A DNA stretch of 64,000 nucleotides from Enterococcus plantarum (GCF_001730295.1 NZ_MIKA01000023.1:186001-250000); one strand, 5' to 3'; shown: positions 27,889 through 39,636, counted from the stretch's first letter. Notes: a model not told the origin generated them from the letters alone. Made by a program: numbers and translations.

Positions 27889-28214
27889 TCGTCTTCCCCC
27901 TCCGAATGTCTCCATCTATTTATTCTAAACATGTCTACTGATTTCAGCAAGTAAATGCTCTTTTCAAAAAAAATGTCACTAGGAGAGCATTTTGATAAAT
28001 AGGGGGCTTGCTCCTATACCAATCTAGGGATTCGATCATCTTTTTAACCATTTAGTTACTCTATACCAATTTAAAAAAACAGAGTTTAAATAACAGCTAT
28101 ACGTTCATACTTTAAAAATAATGAAAGTTCTTTGTGAATAGCGCTAACTCTTGGAGTCAGTTCTCAATCATCTAGAAACTCAGAACGCCTAGCCTGCCTG
28201 TGTTAATTTACAGC
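27889..28214. other. Intergenic, no gene seen
   Basis: About 325 bases between the VOC gene and the guanylate-kinase-like gene. A short repeat of AATGCTCTTTTCAAAA / TAGGAGAGCATTTTGA type gives a weak hairpin (27955-27995). Otherwise nothing recognised. Confidence 0.45.
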
Positions 28215-28802
28215 TCATCTTAACTTGATTTTTAGGGTCTCATTTACCACTTGCTTTACATCGTTCACCACGTTTTCGAATGGCTGATTCGCATTGATTA
28301 TGTAACTGTTTGTGTATTCGATCACTTTACTTTTATTCTTTATTTCTTGATCATATAGAGCACCGCGTTGTAATATGATTTTTGTATCCTCATCTCTCGT
28401 TTGTAACCTAGCTAAAATATTTTCTTTAGATACTTCTAAAAAAATTGGAATCACCCTGTTGCCGAATTGGTTTTCGATTGCTTGAAATCCTTTAATTGTT
28501 AAAACGTCGTAAGCATAATGATCTGATGTTTTTTCAATCAACTCGGCTCTTCCAACGCCATATTGATACCCATGATATGTATCATGTTCTGCTAACGCGC
28601 CTGTAGTAAGTAGCTTCTCAAATCGGTCCTCTGATTCAAAGTAATAATCTATCTCATTTGTTTCCTCTTTTCTGATGGGTCTTGTTGTGTGAGAAATCAC
28701 CTTGTACGATGCTGGAAAAACAGCTTCAGCTACCTTGGTTTTTCCTGAACCACTAGGACCTATCACAACAAAAAATGGATGCTTTAATTCGGTTCTTTTC
28801 AC
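28215..28802 (-). CDS. Guanylate-kinase-like P-loop protein
   Basis: A 195-aa protein starting at GTG with GGAGG upstream. P-loop FFVVIGPSGSGKTKVAE, then SHTTRPIRKEETNEIDYYF, the GMP-binding region of guanylate kinases, and HDTYHGYQYGVGRAEL. It is probably a second, divergent nucleotide kinase, the housekeeping gmk being expected elsewhere near rpoZ. The lid region is shorter and unusual (LQRGALYDQEIKNKS). The gene is monocistronic. The exact substrate is uncertain. Confidence 0.75.
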   Translation of the reverse strand: MKRTELKHPFFVVIGPSGSGKTKVAEAVFPASYKVISHTTRPIRKEETNEIDYYFESEDRFEKLLTTGALAEHDTYHGYQYGVGRAELIEKTSDHYAYDVLTIKGFQAIENQFGNRVIPIFLEVSKENILARLQTRDEDTKIILQRGALYDQEIKNKSKVIEYTNSYIINANQPFENVVNDVKQVVNETLKIKLR

Positions 28803-28902
28803 TGATCACTCCTCCTAATATTGACTATACAATAACTAAAGTTTCCTTTCAATGAAAAAGAAAAGCCAAATGTTCTTCTAGTTGGTATCTTTGACTATTA
28901 AG

Positions 28903-28950
28903 AAAACCAGAGCATAAATCAGATGTTGTCTGACCTATTCCTCTGGTTTT
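28903..28950 (-). terminator. Terminator of the bgl operon
   Basis: AAAACCAGAG / CTCTGGTTTT stem with TTTTC on the minus strand, directly after the 6-phospho-beta-glucosidase gene. Confidence 0.75.
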
Positions 28951-28955
28951 ATTCA

Positions 28956-30416
<1,461 letters not shown>

Positions 30417-30487
30417 TTATTCTAAAAGCATTGAGGGCTCTTTTCCCAAAACACTAGCCCTCTCAGCAAGTTAACCTAATAGTAAGT

Positions 30488-30724
30488 TGAGTCGCTTAGT
30501 ATCGTCGAAAAATAGGAAATAAGATGGTGACGCCTTTAGTCACAGGCTGATTTTATCTTTTTTCCGAGATACTGACTCATGAAGCTAGATAACCGTAAAA
30601 GCGTAATGAGTCGCTTAGTATCGTCGAAAAATAGGAAAATAAGATGGTGACGATTTTAGTCACAAGCTGATTTTATCTTTTTTCCGAGATACTGACTCCT
30701 GAAGCTAGATAACCGTAAAAGCGA
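30488..30724. repeat. Tandem pair of 119-bp foldback units
   Basis: Copies start at 30488 and 30607 (TGAGTCGCTTAGTATCG) and differ at only a few bases. Each unit is a nested inverted repeat: GAGTC..AGTATC pairs with GATACTGACTC, AAATAAGAT with ATTTTATCTT, and GTGAC with GTCAC in the loop. The block lies between bglF and bglA in the same transcript, so it could be a processing or stability element. A related single unit lies near 39400. Confidence 0.88.
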
Positions 30725-30738
30725 TTAAGTGAATTCAA

Positions 30739-32607
30739 TTAACGTACAATCGCCAAGAAATCTTCACCATGTAAAACATCTGTTTGATCCATATCTAATA
30801 CATCCAAATAATCACCACTATTTGTAACAACGATTGGTGTTACCACAGGATGTCCAGCTGCTTTGATTTTTTCAATATCAAATTTCACTAGCAAATCACC
30901 TTGTTTTACTTTGTCCCCTTGTTTCACTACTAATTCGAATCCATCCCCGTCCATTTCAACGGTATCCATCCCGATATGCATCAAAACTTCTGCACCATCT
31001 TCCGTTGTGATTCCAACTGCGTGTCCTGTTGGAAATAAGGTTGTGATTTCACCGTTAGCGGGAGCGTAAAGTTCGCCTACTGTTGGTTCGATGGCGATTC
31101 CTTTACCTAGAGCTCCTGATGAGAATACTTGGTCTTCGACTTTCTCTAAAGGAACAATCGTACCTGTAATTGGACTTGTTAAAACAATTCTATCATTATT
31201 AATTTGCGCTTTTGAGTTCGTTTCTTTGGGAGTTTCACTACCTGCTTCTGGTTTATCGTCAAATTTTAAAATAAATGTTAAAACAAAACCAATTACAAAA
31301 GCGATCACCGTTCCAATAACTGCTGCAACTAGACCAGAAGTATCTTTAGTATCTTGGGGAATAAATCCTGGTAAACTCAATAAGCTAATCAACCCAAAGA
31401 CATAGTTTTGAACATGACTGAAACCGATAAAAGCGCCACCAACTGCACCACCGATACATGCAGCAATAAATGGTTTTTTAAGTGGTAATGTCACACCATA
31501 AACGGTTGGTTCTGTAATCCCAAAGATCGACGTAATTGTTGAAGAAAACGCTAATCCTTTTAGTTTTACATTTTTTGTCATAAAGAATACAGCTAATGCC
31601 GCTCCTCCTTGTGATAATACAGCTGGTAAAAGCATTGGTGCCATTGTATCTATACCTGTAGCTGAAAGATTTAATAGCATGATTGGAACAAAGCCCCAAT
31701 GCATACCAAACATAACGAACACTTGCCATAAACCACCCATAACTGCACCCGCAATAATTGGGCTAAATCCATAAATTCCATCATACCCTTTACCAAGCAA
31801 ATCACCTAAAATGGTTCCGATCGGGCCAATTGCAATAAACGTAACAGGTGCCATCACAAGAAAAACAGCTAAAGGAACACAAATGATTTGTAAGAAAGAT
31901 GGAATAACTTTCTTGAAGAAACGTTCAACATAACTTTGAACATATACTGCTAAAATAATTGGAATAACAGATGATGTATACGCACTTGCGCCGATAATCA
32001 CTGGAATTCCAGCAAAACTTAGGGTTTGTCCAGCTAAAGCAGTAATACTAGGATGAACAAGTGCCATTGCAAGACAGACCGCTAAGAATTGGTTTGTTTT
32101 GAATTTCTTCGCAGCAGTAAACGCTAAAATAATCGGTAAGAAGGTAAAAATTCCGTCTGCAATCGCAAAGAGGACTACATAGATACCCGATTCGGCTGTT
32201 AGCCAGTTCAATGTTACTGCTAACGTCAAGAATCCTTTTAAAACCCCAGCTCCTGCCATCGCACCTAAGAAAGGTGTGAATATAGAAGAAATAATATCAA
32301 TTAACTGGTTGAAAACATTTCCTTTAGGTCCTTCATTTTTTTCAGTATCATCCTCACCTAAACCACTATGTGCCATCAACTCTTTATACACATCACTTAC
32401 ATGGCTGCCGATAACGACTTGATATTGTCCGCCACTTCTAACAACTTGAATCACATCAGGATCTTGATTCAATTTTTCTGTTTCTGCTTTATCCTCATCT
32501 TTTAAGTTAAAACGTAGACGAGTTGCACAATGGACAACACTATTCACATTTTCTTCTCCACCAACTAGCGTTAAGACGCGCTCGGCGATTTCTTGATTTT
32601 TACTCAT
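30739..32607 (-). CDS. bglF: Beta-glucoside PTS transporter EIIBCA
   Basis: Imports and phosphorylates beta-glucosides (622 aa). Domain order IIB-IIC-IIA: phospho-cysteine in VHCATRLRFNLKD near residue 26, about ten membrane segments (residues 100-460), and the IIA histidine in EVLMHIGMDTVEM. The start at 32607 has GAGG 8 bases upstream; the longer frame would read through the leader terminator. A RAT/terminator leader precedes it and licT lies upstream. Confidence 0.95.
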   Translation of the reverse strand: MSKNQEIAERVLTLVGGEENVNSVVHCATRLRFNLKDEDKAETEKLNQDPDVIQVVRSGGQYQVVIGSHVSDVYKELMAHSGLGEDDTEKNEGPKGNVFNQLIDIISSIFTPFLGAMAGAGVLKGFLTLAVTLNWLTAESGIYVVLFAIADGIFTFLPIILAFTAAKKFKTNQFLAVCLAMALVHPSITALAGQTLSFAGIPVIIGASAYTSSVIPIILAVYVQSYVERFFKKVIPSFLQIICVPLAVFLVMAPVTFIAIGPIGTILGDLLGKGYDGIYGFSPIIAGAVMGGLWQVFVMFGMHWGFVPIMLLNLSATGIDTMAPMLLPAVLSQGGAALAVFFMTKNVKLKGLAFSSTITSIFGITEPTVYGVTLPLKKPFIAACIGGAVGGAFIGFSHVQNYVFGLISLLSLPGFIPQDTKDTSGLVAAVIGTVIAFVIGFVLTFILKFDDKPEAGSETPKETNSKAQINNDRIVLTSPITGTIVPLEKVEDQVFSSGALGKGIAIEPTVGELYAPANGEITTLFPTGHAVGITTEDGAEVLMHIGMDTVEMDGDGFELVVKQGDKVKQGDLLVKFDIEKIKAAGHPVVTPIVVTNSGDYLDVLDMDQTDVLHGEDFLAIVR

Positions 32608-32635
32608 TTTATATGCCTCTTTTCTTTGATTTTTT

Positions 32636-32750
32636 ATATAAAAAAACCTAAACTGAAAAAACAATAATCTACTATACTTACAAAGACGTAACTATAGATG
32701 AATCTCTTGTTTTTTCAATCTAGGTTTTGCCTGCTAAACAGTAACAATCC
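32636..32750 (-). promoter_or_regulatory. LicT antiterminator (RAT) and terminator before bglF
   Basis: The RAT sequence (32722-32750, minus strand) begins GGATTGTTACTG and ends GCAGGCAAAACCT, as in the known LicT/SacY sites. Its 3' end overlaps the 5' arm of a terminator, AACCTAGATTGAAAAAACAA pairing with TTGTTTTTTCAGTTTAGGTT, then T7. LicT binding should block the terminator and allow bglF expression. Confidence 0.9.
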
Positions 32751-32785
32751 GCTTCGATTGAATGCTAATTTTTTATAAATCGATG

Positions 32786-33628
32786 TTACACTTTTTTTTC
32801 ACCAGCAACGCGTTGGATATGGATCGTCAAATAAATTTGTTCTGCTTTGTCAACTGGCTTTTGATATTTTTGGACTAAATAATCACTGATTCTTTGTACT
32901 GATTGAAAGGCTTTAGGGTATTTGCTTTGAATCAACTCATAAAGAAAGTCATCTTCTTCATCGTGTGCTTCGTTTTGCAAGTACCGTTGAGCAAAATATT
33001 GTAAGTGGGTAACGATTCGTTGATAGTTCAATGAATCTTCATCAAATGGTTTCCCAAAATAACGACTAATGATCGTTAGAATATCTCTTACCATTTCAGT
33101 CGCAGACATTGTCACTTCCATATTTCCATTTGCCTGTTCACTGTTCACGATGTGAAAAGCAATAAAACCTGCTTCGCTTTCAGAGAAATCAATGTTCAGT
33201 TTTTCTTTAATCAGCGCTACGCCTTTTTTTGCAATAGCATATTCTTTAGGATAAAACTTTTTTGTTTCAAACATCAATGGATTCGGCATCTCTATTCCTT
33301 CTTTTGCCCTCATGATCGCGTAATGTACGTGATCAGTCAATGTCAAATAAATATTCGAAGAAAGTTCGATACCCAGTTCTTCTTCTGCCATATCCACGAT
33401 TTTTTTAACAAGCTCTACTTCTTCTAACGGAATATCCGCAAATAATTGTTGGAACTGACCTGAAGTAATAGAATCTTTCAGAACAAATTCCTTTTCAATA
33501 AAAGTCGGATCGATCACATCGCCAATTTTTTTTTGAAAGGCTAGTCCTCGGCCCATGCAGACTATTTCTTCACCTGATTCATTTTTTGTCATAACGACAT
33601 TGTTATTTAAAATTTTTTCAATATGCAT
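32786..33628 (-). CDS. licT: BglG/LicT-family antiterminator
   Basis: RNA-binding transcription antiterminator (280 aa). An N-terminal CAT RNA-binding domain (MHIEKILNNNVVMTKNESGE, about 55 aa) and two PRD domains are seen, with histidines in TDHVHYAIMRA, GFIAFHIVNSE, VTHLQYFAQRY and YLTIHIQRV. PTS phosphorylation of these sites tunes activity. The start has GAGG 6 bases upstream. Its own leader also contains a RAT/terminator, so it controls itself as well as bglF. Confidence 0.95.
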   Translation of the reverse strand: MHIEKILNNNVVMTKNESGEEIVCMGRGLAFQKKIGDVIDPTFIEKEFVLKDSITSGQFQQLFADIPLEEVELVKKIVDMAEEELGIELSSNIYLTLTDHVHYAIMRAKEGIEMPNPLMFETKKFYPKEYAIAKKGVALIKEKLNIDFSESEAGFIAFHIVNSEQANGNMEVTMSATEMVRDILTIISRYFGKPFDEDSLNYQRIVTHLQYFAQRYLQNEAHDEEDDFLYELIQSKYPKAFQSVQRISDYLVQKYQKPVDKAEQIYLTIHIQRVAGEKKV

Positions 33629-33657
33629 GATGAACCTCACTTTTACAATTACAAACG

Positions 33658-33730
33658 AAAAAAACCTAGAATCCACCCCAACAAAATAATATGGAAGATT
33701 CAGGTTTTGCCTGCCGAACAGTAACAATCC
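33658..33730 (-). promoter_or_regulatory. LicT antiterminator (RAT) and terminator before licT
   Basis: The RAT (33702-33730) begins GGATTGTTACTG and ends GCAGGCAAAACCT, differing from the bglF site only in the loop region. It overlaps the arm AACCTGAATC of a terminator whose other arm is GATTCTAGGTT followed by a T run (to 33658). Confidence 0.9.
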
Positions 33731-34813
<1,083 letters not shown>

Positions 34814-34825
34814 TAACAAAAAAAG

Positions 34826-34864
34826 GGTGTGGCAAAAGGAAAAATCACTTTTGTTTCACACCTT
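34826..34864 (+). terminator. azoR terminator
   Basis: GGTGTGGCAAAAG / CTTTTGTTTCACACC stem. It is near-identical in layout to the gatD terminator at 24802, suggesting that both derive from one dispersed hairpin. Confidence 0.7.
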
Positions 34865-34872
34865 AAAAATGA

Positions 34873-34936
34873 AAAAAAGAGGGTGGGATAGAAGCAATGC
34901 TTTCGGAAATAAGCTTCTATCCCGCCCTCTTTTTTC
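34873..34936. terminator. Bidirectional terminator hairpin
   Basis: AAAAAAGAGGGTGGGATAGA and its complement pair over more than 20 bases, with A/T runs on each side. It separates azoR from the convergent permease gene. The TGGGATAGAAGC core recalls the dispersed element ends. Confidence 0.8.
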
Positions 34937-36101
34937 ATTCTAATTTATTAAGTTCTTCTTCTTCGTGATATAAACTTGATACATCTTTATACCATTCGAA
35001 TATATGCGTAATTATGACTTTAGCTGCGGCATAAACAGGTATTCCCAGAATGACTCCTACGACACCGAATAATTTCCCAGACGTCAACAGCACGACTAGA
35101 ATCGTCACTGGATGGATATCTAACTGGCTACCTAATACTAACGGTGAGATTAGACGGCCTTCGATTGTCTGTTCAATAATAAAAACAACTAAAACTTTAG
35201 CCAATAATACTGGTCCGCCCACAATTCCTAAAAATACAGCTGGTACCATCGCTAGAAATGAACCTAGATATGGAATCAAATTCAAAAATCCAGCTGTTAT
35301 TCCTAGCGTAATCGCATAATCGAGTCCGATAAATGAAAAACCTAGAATAAACATTACAGCAACTGCAAATGCTACTGTTAATTGCCCGCGTATATAAGAA
35401 GAAACTTGTGAGTTCACTTCACCTAATACTTTTAATGTGGGTTTTCGCATTTTATTCGGTAAAAACTTCATCAAATAAGGCGCTAATTGCTTCCCATCTT
35501 TTAAAAGGTAAAACAAAATAAATGGCATCGTGATAATCGCTACTACGATAGTCGCAACAGCTCCGACAAAGCTTCCTAATCCTTGGACCGTAAACGTAGA
35601 AATATTACGAATAATATCCCCTAAAGAACTGACCAGCTTATCGCCCATATCTTCTAACTGACTACGAAACTGCGCAAAGAAAGGTTCACTTAAAATTTCT
35701 TGCATTTTTTGATCGATCGTATCAATATATTGAGGAAAATGATTACCAAAACTAACAGTCTGTTCTTGAATTTTAGGAACAATCACTACAAGTCCCCAAA
35801 TAATCAACGCTACGACGATGATAAACAGTCCGATAATACTCCAAATACGGGGTACTCGTTTTAGTTCAAGATAGTCGACGACAGGATTCATTAAATAATA
35901 TAAAATGCCCGCCATGATCAATGGCAAGCCAACAACGCCAATAAACTGCCAAACTGGTTCAAATAAGTATGATACTTTTGTAAATACTAATAAAATTAGC
36001 AAAATCAATAGCACGATCAATAAGGTGGTTACAACTTGATTATTTAAAAACCAACGCCAAAACCAAGATAATCGTTTCTCTTTATTTTTCTCTTGTTCCA
36101 T
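34935..36101 (-). CDS. AI-2E/PerM family permease
   Basis: A 388-aa polytopic protein of the AI-2E transporter (PerM) superfamily. There are about 8 membrane segments with a long soluble loop at roughly residues 110-170 (PQYIDTIDQKMQEILSEPFF). The C-terminal family stretch IIEQTIEGRLISPLVLGSQL then IHPVTILVVLL is clear. Members include proposed Na+/H+ antiporters and exporters; the substrate cannot be told. The EIIA-like gene lies 4 bases upstream. Confidence 0.85.
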   Translation of the reverse strand: MEQEKNKEKRLSWFWRWFLNNQVVTTLLIVLLILLILLVFTKVSYLFEPVWQFIGVVGLPLIMAGILYYLMNPVVDYLELKRVPRIWSIIGLFIIVVALIIWGLVVIVPKIQEQTVSFGNHFPQYIDTIDQKMQEILSEPFFAQFRSQLEDMGDKLVSSLGDIIRNISTFTVQGLGSFVGAVATIVVAIITMPFILFYLLKDGKQLAPYLMKFLPNKMRKPTLKVLGEVNSQVSSYIRGQLTVAFAVAVMFILGFSFIGLDYAITLGITAGFLNLIPYLGSFLAMVPAVFLGIVGGPVLLAKVLVVFIIEQTIEGRLISPLVLGSQLDIHPVTILVVLLTSGKLFGVVGVILGIPVYAAAKVIITHIFEWYKDVSSLYHEEEELNKLE

Positions 36102-36105
36102 TCAC

Positions 36106-36468
36106 TTACACTCCACGAGATATATATTCTATTGTTGAACCAACCTTGAGTGTTGGAAAGACTTTAGGCGTGAGGTATACCCCATTAACAATTGCATCCT
36201 CTTTTGGTACATCCGCAAAAACCAAGGTCACATGAGCAATGCTTTTTAAGTTATTATTTGCAAAAGATCCAACATAATCAATCGTGTACTCTTGGTCATC
36301 GATCTTTAGTAAATCCCCTTTTTTTACTTCTAAAGATTGATCTTCTTGAAATTTTTGAATCACAGAATATTCTTTTAAAGCCTCTGTGGCGCTCTCACCA
36401 AAAAGTATGATCATCGGTTCTTTTTCATCTAATGCTCGACTACCAATTTCAGTAATTACAGCTTTCAT
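36106..36468 (-). CDS. Stand-alone PTS glucitol/sorbitol EIIA
   Basis: A 120-aa protein matching the glucitol/sorbitol IIA (SrlB/GutA) fold: ITEIGSRALDEKEPMIILFG at the start and phospho-histidine in KSIAHVTLVFAD. No glucitol IIB/IIC or sorbitol-6-P dehydrogenase lies nearby. It is coupled instead to the PerM-type permease gene. It may serve as a regulatory EIIA or phosphoryl donor, which is inference. The start at 36468 uses AAGGAG 10 bases upstream. Confidence 0.78.
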   Translation of the reverse strand: MKAVITEIGSRALDEKEPMIILFGESATEALKEYSVIQKFQEDQSLEVKKGDLLKIDDQEYTIDYVGSFANNNLKSIAHVTLVFADVPKEDAIVNGVYLTPKVFPTLKVGSTIEYISRGV

Positions 36469-36638
36469 ATATTTATCGCTCCTTCTTTCATTAATCAACC
36501 TTTATTATAACATATAACTTTTTTTCTTATTCTATAATTCGGACTTTGAGCACCATAAAAAAAGACAAACAAGAATTCAAACATTCTGTCCATCTTTTGA
36601 TCGTTGTAGAGAACTATAGTTAAAATGTGTTTAGATCT

Positions 36639-37160
36639 TTAAGATAAAATCGTTACAGCTACTTGTCTTCTCCACCAGTTGATACATTGAGATACATCTG
36701 AAAAATGTAGATCGATGATATTCCCTTTAATTGCACCACCAGTATCACTTGCAATAGCCTCTCCATCCCCCTCGACATATAATTTTGTACCCAGTGGAAT
36801 CACACTGGGTTCAACAGCAATTGCCCTTGGATCTACACGTAAATCTTGAGCTGTAGCAGTTAAATTGCCTCACCCTATAATCCTTCATTACTTGAATAAG
36901 CTGCGGCTTCCATCATCATGATTTGTCCCTCTGGTTTAACAATTTCAGCTTCTGCTTTTTCCTTGTTTAAAGGCTTTGTTTTCTGTTATTGAATAAATCA
37001 ATGAACTCGATAAATTTTGTGCTGACTCTTCTGACACAACTGTGTAACTATCTAAGCTCTTGATTTCATTATTTTTATTCTCTGCAGCATAGACAGGAAT
37101 GAGTGAGCCGTTAACAAAACAGGAACTGATAAATAAAATTGGTAACCATCGTTTCTTCAT
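36639..37160 (-). pseudogene. Broken secreted 3D-domain protein
   Basis: The gene starts with a signal peptide (MKKRWLPILFISSCFVNGSL...VYAAE, 36945-37160), then loses frame. The continuation reads MMMEAAAYSSNEG, then, after a stop and another frame change, DLRVDPRAIAVEPSVIPLGT and ASDTGGAIKGNIIDLHF up to 36639. This is the 3D (Asp-Asp-Asp) barrel of Rpf/YuiC/MltA-like cell-wall hydrolases, with aspartates still visible. At least two lesions are needed, so it is a true pseudogene rather than a single read error. Confidence 0.85.
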
Positions 37161-37477
37161 TCATTAGATCCTCCCTAAAATTCATACGAGAGCTATGATA
37201 CCATGTCGTTGATCTTTGATGGCTACTATTCAATTAAGGATACGTTACAATCTGTTGGAAAGCGCTCCAAAACATGTTATAAGAGCAATAGTTAAATTTT
37301 GTATCAATCAGGCCTGATATGACGGACTTTCTATTTTCTTTTTAGAAATGATATGAAATTTTTATTTAGCCTTATTTGTTATATTTTCAATAATTACGTA
37401 TGTAAACGCTATCAAAAGCCTTTATATTACAAAAATGTTGAAAGGAATTTATAGAACATCCATTATTTTAAACTGAG

Positions 37478-37520
37478 CAAAAAAAGCAACCCAAACAAAT
37501 GTACGGTTTGGATTGCTTTT
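37478..37520 (-). terminator. Terminator of the murA operon
   Basis: AAAAGCAATCCAAACC / GTTTGGGTTGCTTTT hairpin followed by T7 on the minus strand. Confidence 0.88.
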
Positions 37521-37529
37521 TAATATGGT

Positions 37530-37706
37530 CTACTTAAAAAAATCTAGAATATGAGTCCAAATTTCTTCTTTGAACACATCTTTTGGATTTCCTCCACCGA
37601 CTACTCCGTAACCGATCATGGTGCCGGCTACAAATAAAATAATCACTAAAGAAATCACTACTAAAACTTTCAACAAAGTCACTATAATATAGCGTGTCGA
37701 ACTCAT
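37530..37706 (-). CDS. 58-aa membrane protein downstream of murA (EpuA-like)
   Basis: Begins MSSTRYIIVTLLKVLVVISL and has one membrane helix (about residues 7-30), then GYGVVGGGNPKDVFKEEIWT and HILDFFK. AAAGGGG lies before the ATG. In Lactobacillales a protein of this size and kind follows murA and is often mislabelled as an RNA polymerase beta subunit; in Streptococcus it is called EpuA. It lies 14 bases after murA and just before the operon terminator. The function is unknown. Confidence 0.8.
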   Translation of the reverse strand: MSSTRYIIVTLLKVLVVISLVIILFVAGTMIGYGVVGGGNPKDVFKEEIWTHILDFFK

Positions 37707-37720
37707 ATCTATTTCCCCTT

Positions 37721-39019
37721 TTAGCTAACTGTTGACAGTGTCTTTTCTGTCGCTTTTTCGTCGTTTACTCGTTCCACTTTTGCTCCTAATTTTTGAAGCT
37801 TTTCGTGGAATTTATAGTATCCGCGATCTAAATATTCTAGATGTGATACACGTGTAATACCTTGGGCACGTAATCCTACTAAGATCAACGCAGCAGCAGC
37901 ACGTAAGTCAGTTGCTTCTACAGCAGCACCTTGTAATGCTTGACTACCATTTATAATAGCGATATTGCCGTCCATTTTCACATCAGCATTCATTCGCTGC
38001 ATTTCTTCTAAGTGTTGGAAACGATTTTCAAAAACAGTCTCTGTTACAACACTTGAACCATCTGCAACCATTTGAATCGCAGTCATTTGTGCTTGCATAT
38101 CTGTTGGAAAACCAGGATGCGGTAGTGTTTTAATATCAGTTGGTTTGATCACTTTAGGACCAATAACGCGTAAACCGCCTCTTTCTTCACGGATAACAGC
38201 GCCCATTTCGGTTAATTTAGAAATAAGTGGACGATTATGTTCAGGAATTGCTTCTTCGATCAAAACATCTCCTTCGGTCATCGCAGCTGCAACCATGAAT
38301 GTACCGGCTTCAATACGATCTTGAACAATTGAATGTTCAACGGCATGAAGTTTATTCACCCCTTCGATACGCATCATTTCAGTACCCGCACCGACAATTT
38401 TGGCACCCATTTTATTTAGGATGTTCGCTAAATCTACGATTTCAGGTTCTCTCGCGACATTCTCAATCACGGTCGTACCTTTGGCTTTAACAGCCGCCAT
38501 CATGATATTTTGAGTCGCCCCAACACTTGGGAAATCTAAATAAATCGTATTTCCGATCAATTCATCAGCAATCGCTTCAATGTAGCCATTTTTCTGAATG
38601 ATCTTCGCACCTAACGCTTGGAAGCCTTTTAAGTGTAAATCAATTGGTCGCTTACCAATCGCACATCCACCAGGCATAGCAACTTTAGCATGGCCGTTGC
38701 GAGCCAATAAAGGACCCATGACAACAATCGATGCTCTCATTTGACTAACATACTCATAATTTGCTTCGATGCCTAAAGGTTGCGTTGCATCTATAGTGAC
38801 TTGGTTATTTTCTTCATTAAATTCGATATCTACATTTAAGTGTTTGATTACTTGGTTCATTGTAAAGACATCAGAAAGAATCGGCACATTCGTTAATGTT
38901 GTTGTTCCTTCTTCTGCTAAAAGGGTAGCTGCTAAAATTGGTAATACTGCATTTTTAGCCCCTTCGATTTTCACAGTTCCTTTTAATTGGTTACCACCAT
39001 GAACAATGATCTGTTCCAT
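37721..39019 (-). CDS. murA: MurA, UDP-GlcNAc enolpyruvyl transferase
   Basis: First committed step of peptidoglycan synthesis: transfers enolpyruvate from PEP to UDP-GlcNAc. 432 aa. The catalytic cysteine lies in [18 protein letters not shown], so the fosfomycin target residue is intact. Other motifs are [16 protein letters not shown] and [13 protein letters not shown]. The C-terminus carries a short extra tail ([14 protein letters not shown]). The DUF1146 gene upstream and the 58-aa gene downstream share the strand. Confidence 0.96.
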   Translation of the reverse strand: MEQIIVHGGNQLKGTVKIEGAKNAVLPILAATLLAEEGTTTLTNVPILSDVFTMNQVIKHLNVDIEFNEENNQVTIDATQPLGIEANYEYVSQMRASIVVMGPLLARNGHAKVAMPGGCAIGKRPIDLHLKGFQALGAKIIQKNGYIEAIADELIGNTIYLDFPSVGATQNIMMAAVKAKGTTVIENVAREPEIVDLANILNKMGAKIVGAGTEMMRIEGVNKLHAVEHSIVQDRIEAGTFMVAAAMTEGDVLIEEAIPEHNRPLISKLTEMGAVIREERGGLRVIGPKVIKPTDIKTLPHPGFPTDMQAQMTAIQMVADGSSVVTETVFENRFQHLEEMQRMNADVKMDGNIAIINGSQALQGAAVEATDLRAAAALILVGLRAQGITRVSHLEYLDRGYYKFHEKLQKLGAKVERVNDEKATEKTLSTVS

Positions 39020-39125
39020 TTTGTTCCCCCCAAAAAAGTTAGAATTGGATGCTTCGACCCAAAATCTTTTCTATTATACCACTATTTAACAACAAATTGT
39101 ATCTTTTCTTTTTATTTGTCAATCC

Positions 39126-39362
39126 TCATGGAAAAAATACACTAAATAAGTTACGGCATAACGCTAGAAACTCTAAGAAAAATGAGCTTACAGTGAAGCC
39201 GATAACTATTGAAAATAATACGATCAGTAAGCGTACTTGAGAGGTTTGATGTGTCTTAAAAAACTGCTCTATTCTGATAGATTGCATCGCCCAAAAGCTA
39301 ACATAAATAAACATCATATGGCAGATGATTCGAATTACTGCATCAACACCAAAAAATTGCAT
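39126..39362 (-). CDS. DUF1146 membrane protein (YwzB-like)
   Basis: A 78-aa protein with two membrane helices (VIRIICHMMFIYVSFWAM and LLIVLFSIVIGFTVSSFFLE). It is typical of DUF1146, which lies between atpC and murA in many Firmicutes, as here. The start at 39362 follows AAGGAG by 6 bases. The function is unknown. Confidence 0.85.
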   Translation of the reverse strand: MQFFGVDAVIRIICHMMFIYVSFWAMQSIRIEQFFKTHQTSQVRLLIVLFSIVIGFTVSSFFLEFLALCRNLFSVFFP

Positions 39363-39394
39363 AACTTTCTCCTTAATTAAAAAAAGTAGTGGGC

Positions 39395-39480
39395 TCATCT
39401 AACTTCGACTGAAAAAACAAAAACAGAGTTGTGACGTTTTGGTCACAGGGATAGTTGCTGTTTTTCTGAACGATTTCTTA
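39395..39480. repeat. Single foldback unit related to the bgl repeat
   Basis: Has the same core as the 30488 units (TGTGACGTTTTGGTCACAG; GTGAC/GTCAC) flanked by AACAAAAACAG and CTGTTTTTCTG arms. It lies between atpC and the DUF1146 gene. Sequence outside the core is diverged. Confidence 0.6.
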
Positions 39481-39593
39481 AGCCTCATTAAGTAATATAA
39501 AGATAGTTTATCATAGATTGTCTCAAACAAAAAATAAAGATTCTTAACTTTTATATAAATAACATATGTATACTGTTTTTTTACTATAAGAGA

Positions 39594-39627
39594 TGGCTGA
39601 GACAGCTCATTTTCGTTGTCTCAGCCA
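39594..39627 (-). terminator. Probable atp operon terminator
   Basis: TGGCTGAGACA / TGTCTCAGCCA, an 11-bp perfect stem just after atpC. The T run is interrupted (CTCTTATAG), so termination may be partial. Confidence 0.6.
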
Positions 39628-39636
39628 ACCATAAAT

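Noticed and set aside
37245-37265. cre (CcpA) site at a GGAAAGCGCTCC palindrome
   Set aside because: Alignment to the cre consensus fails at three or more fixed positions and no carbon gene follows directly.
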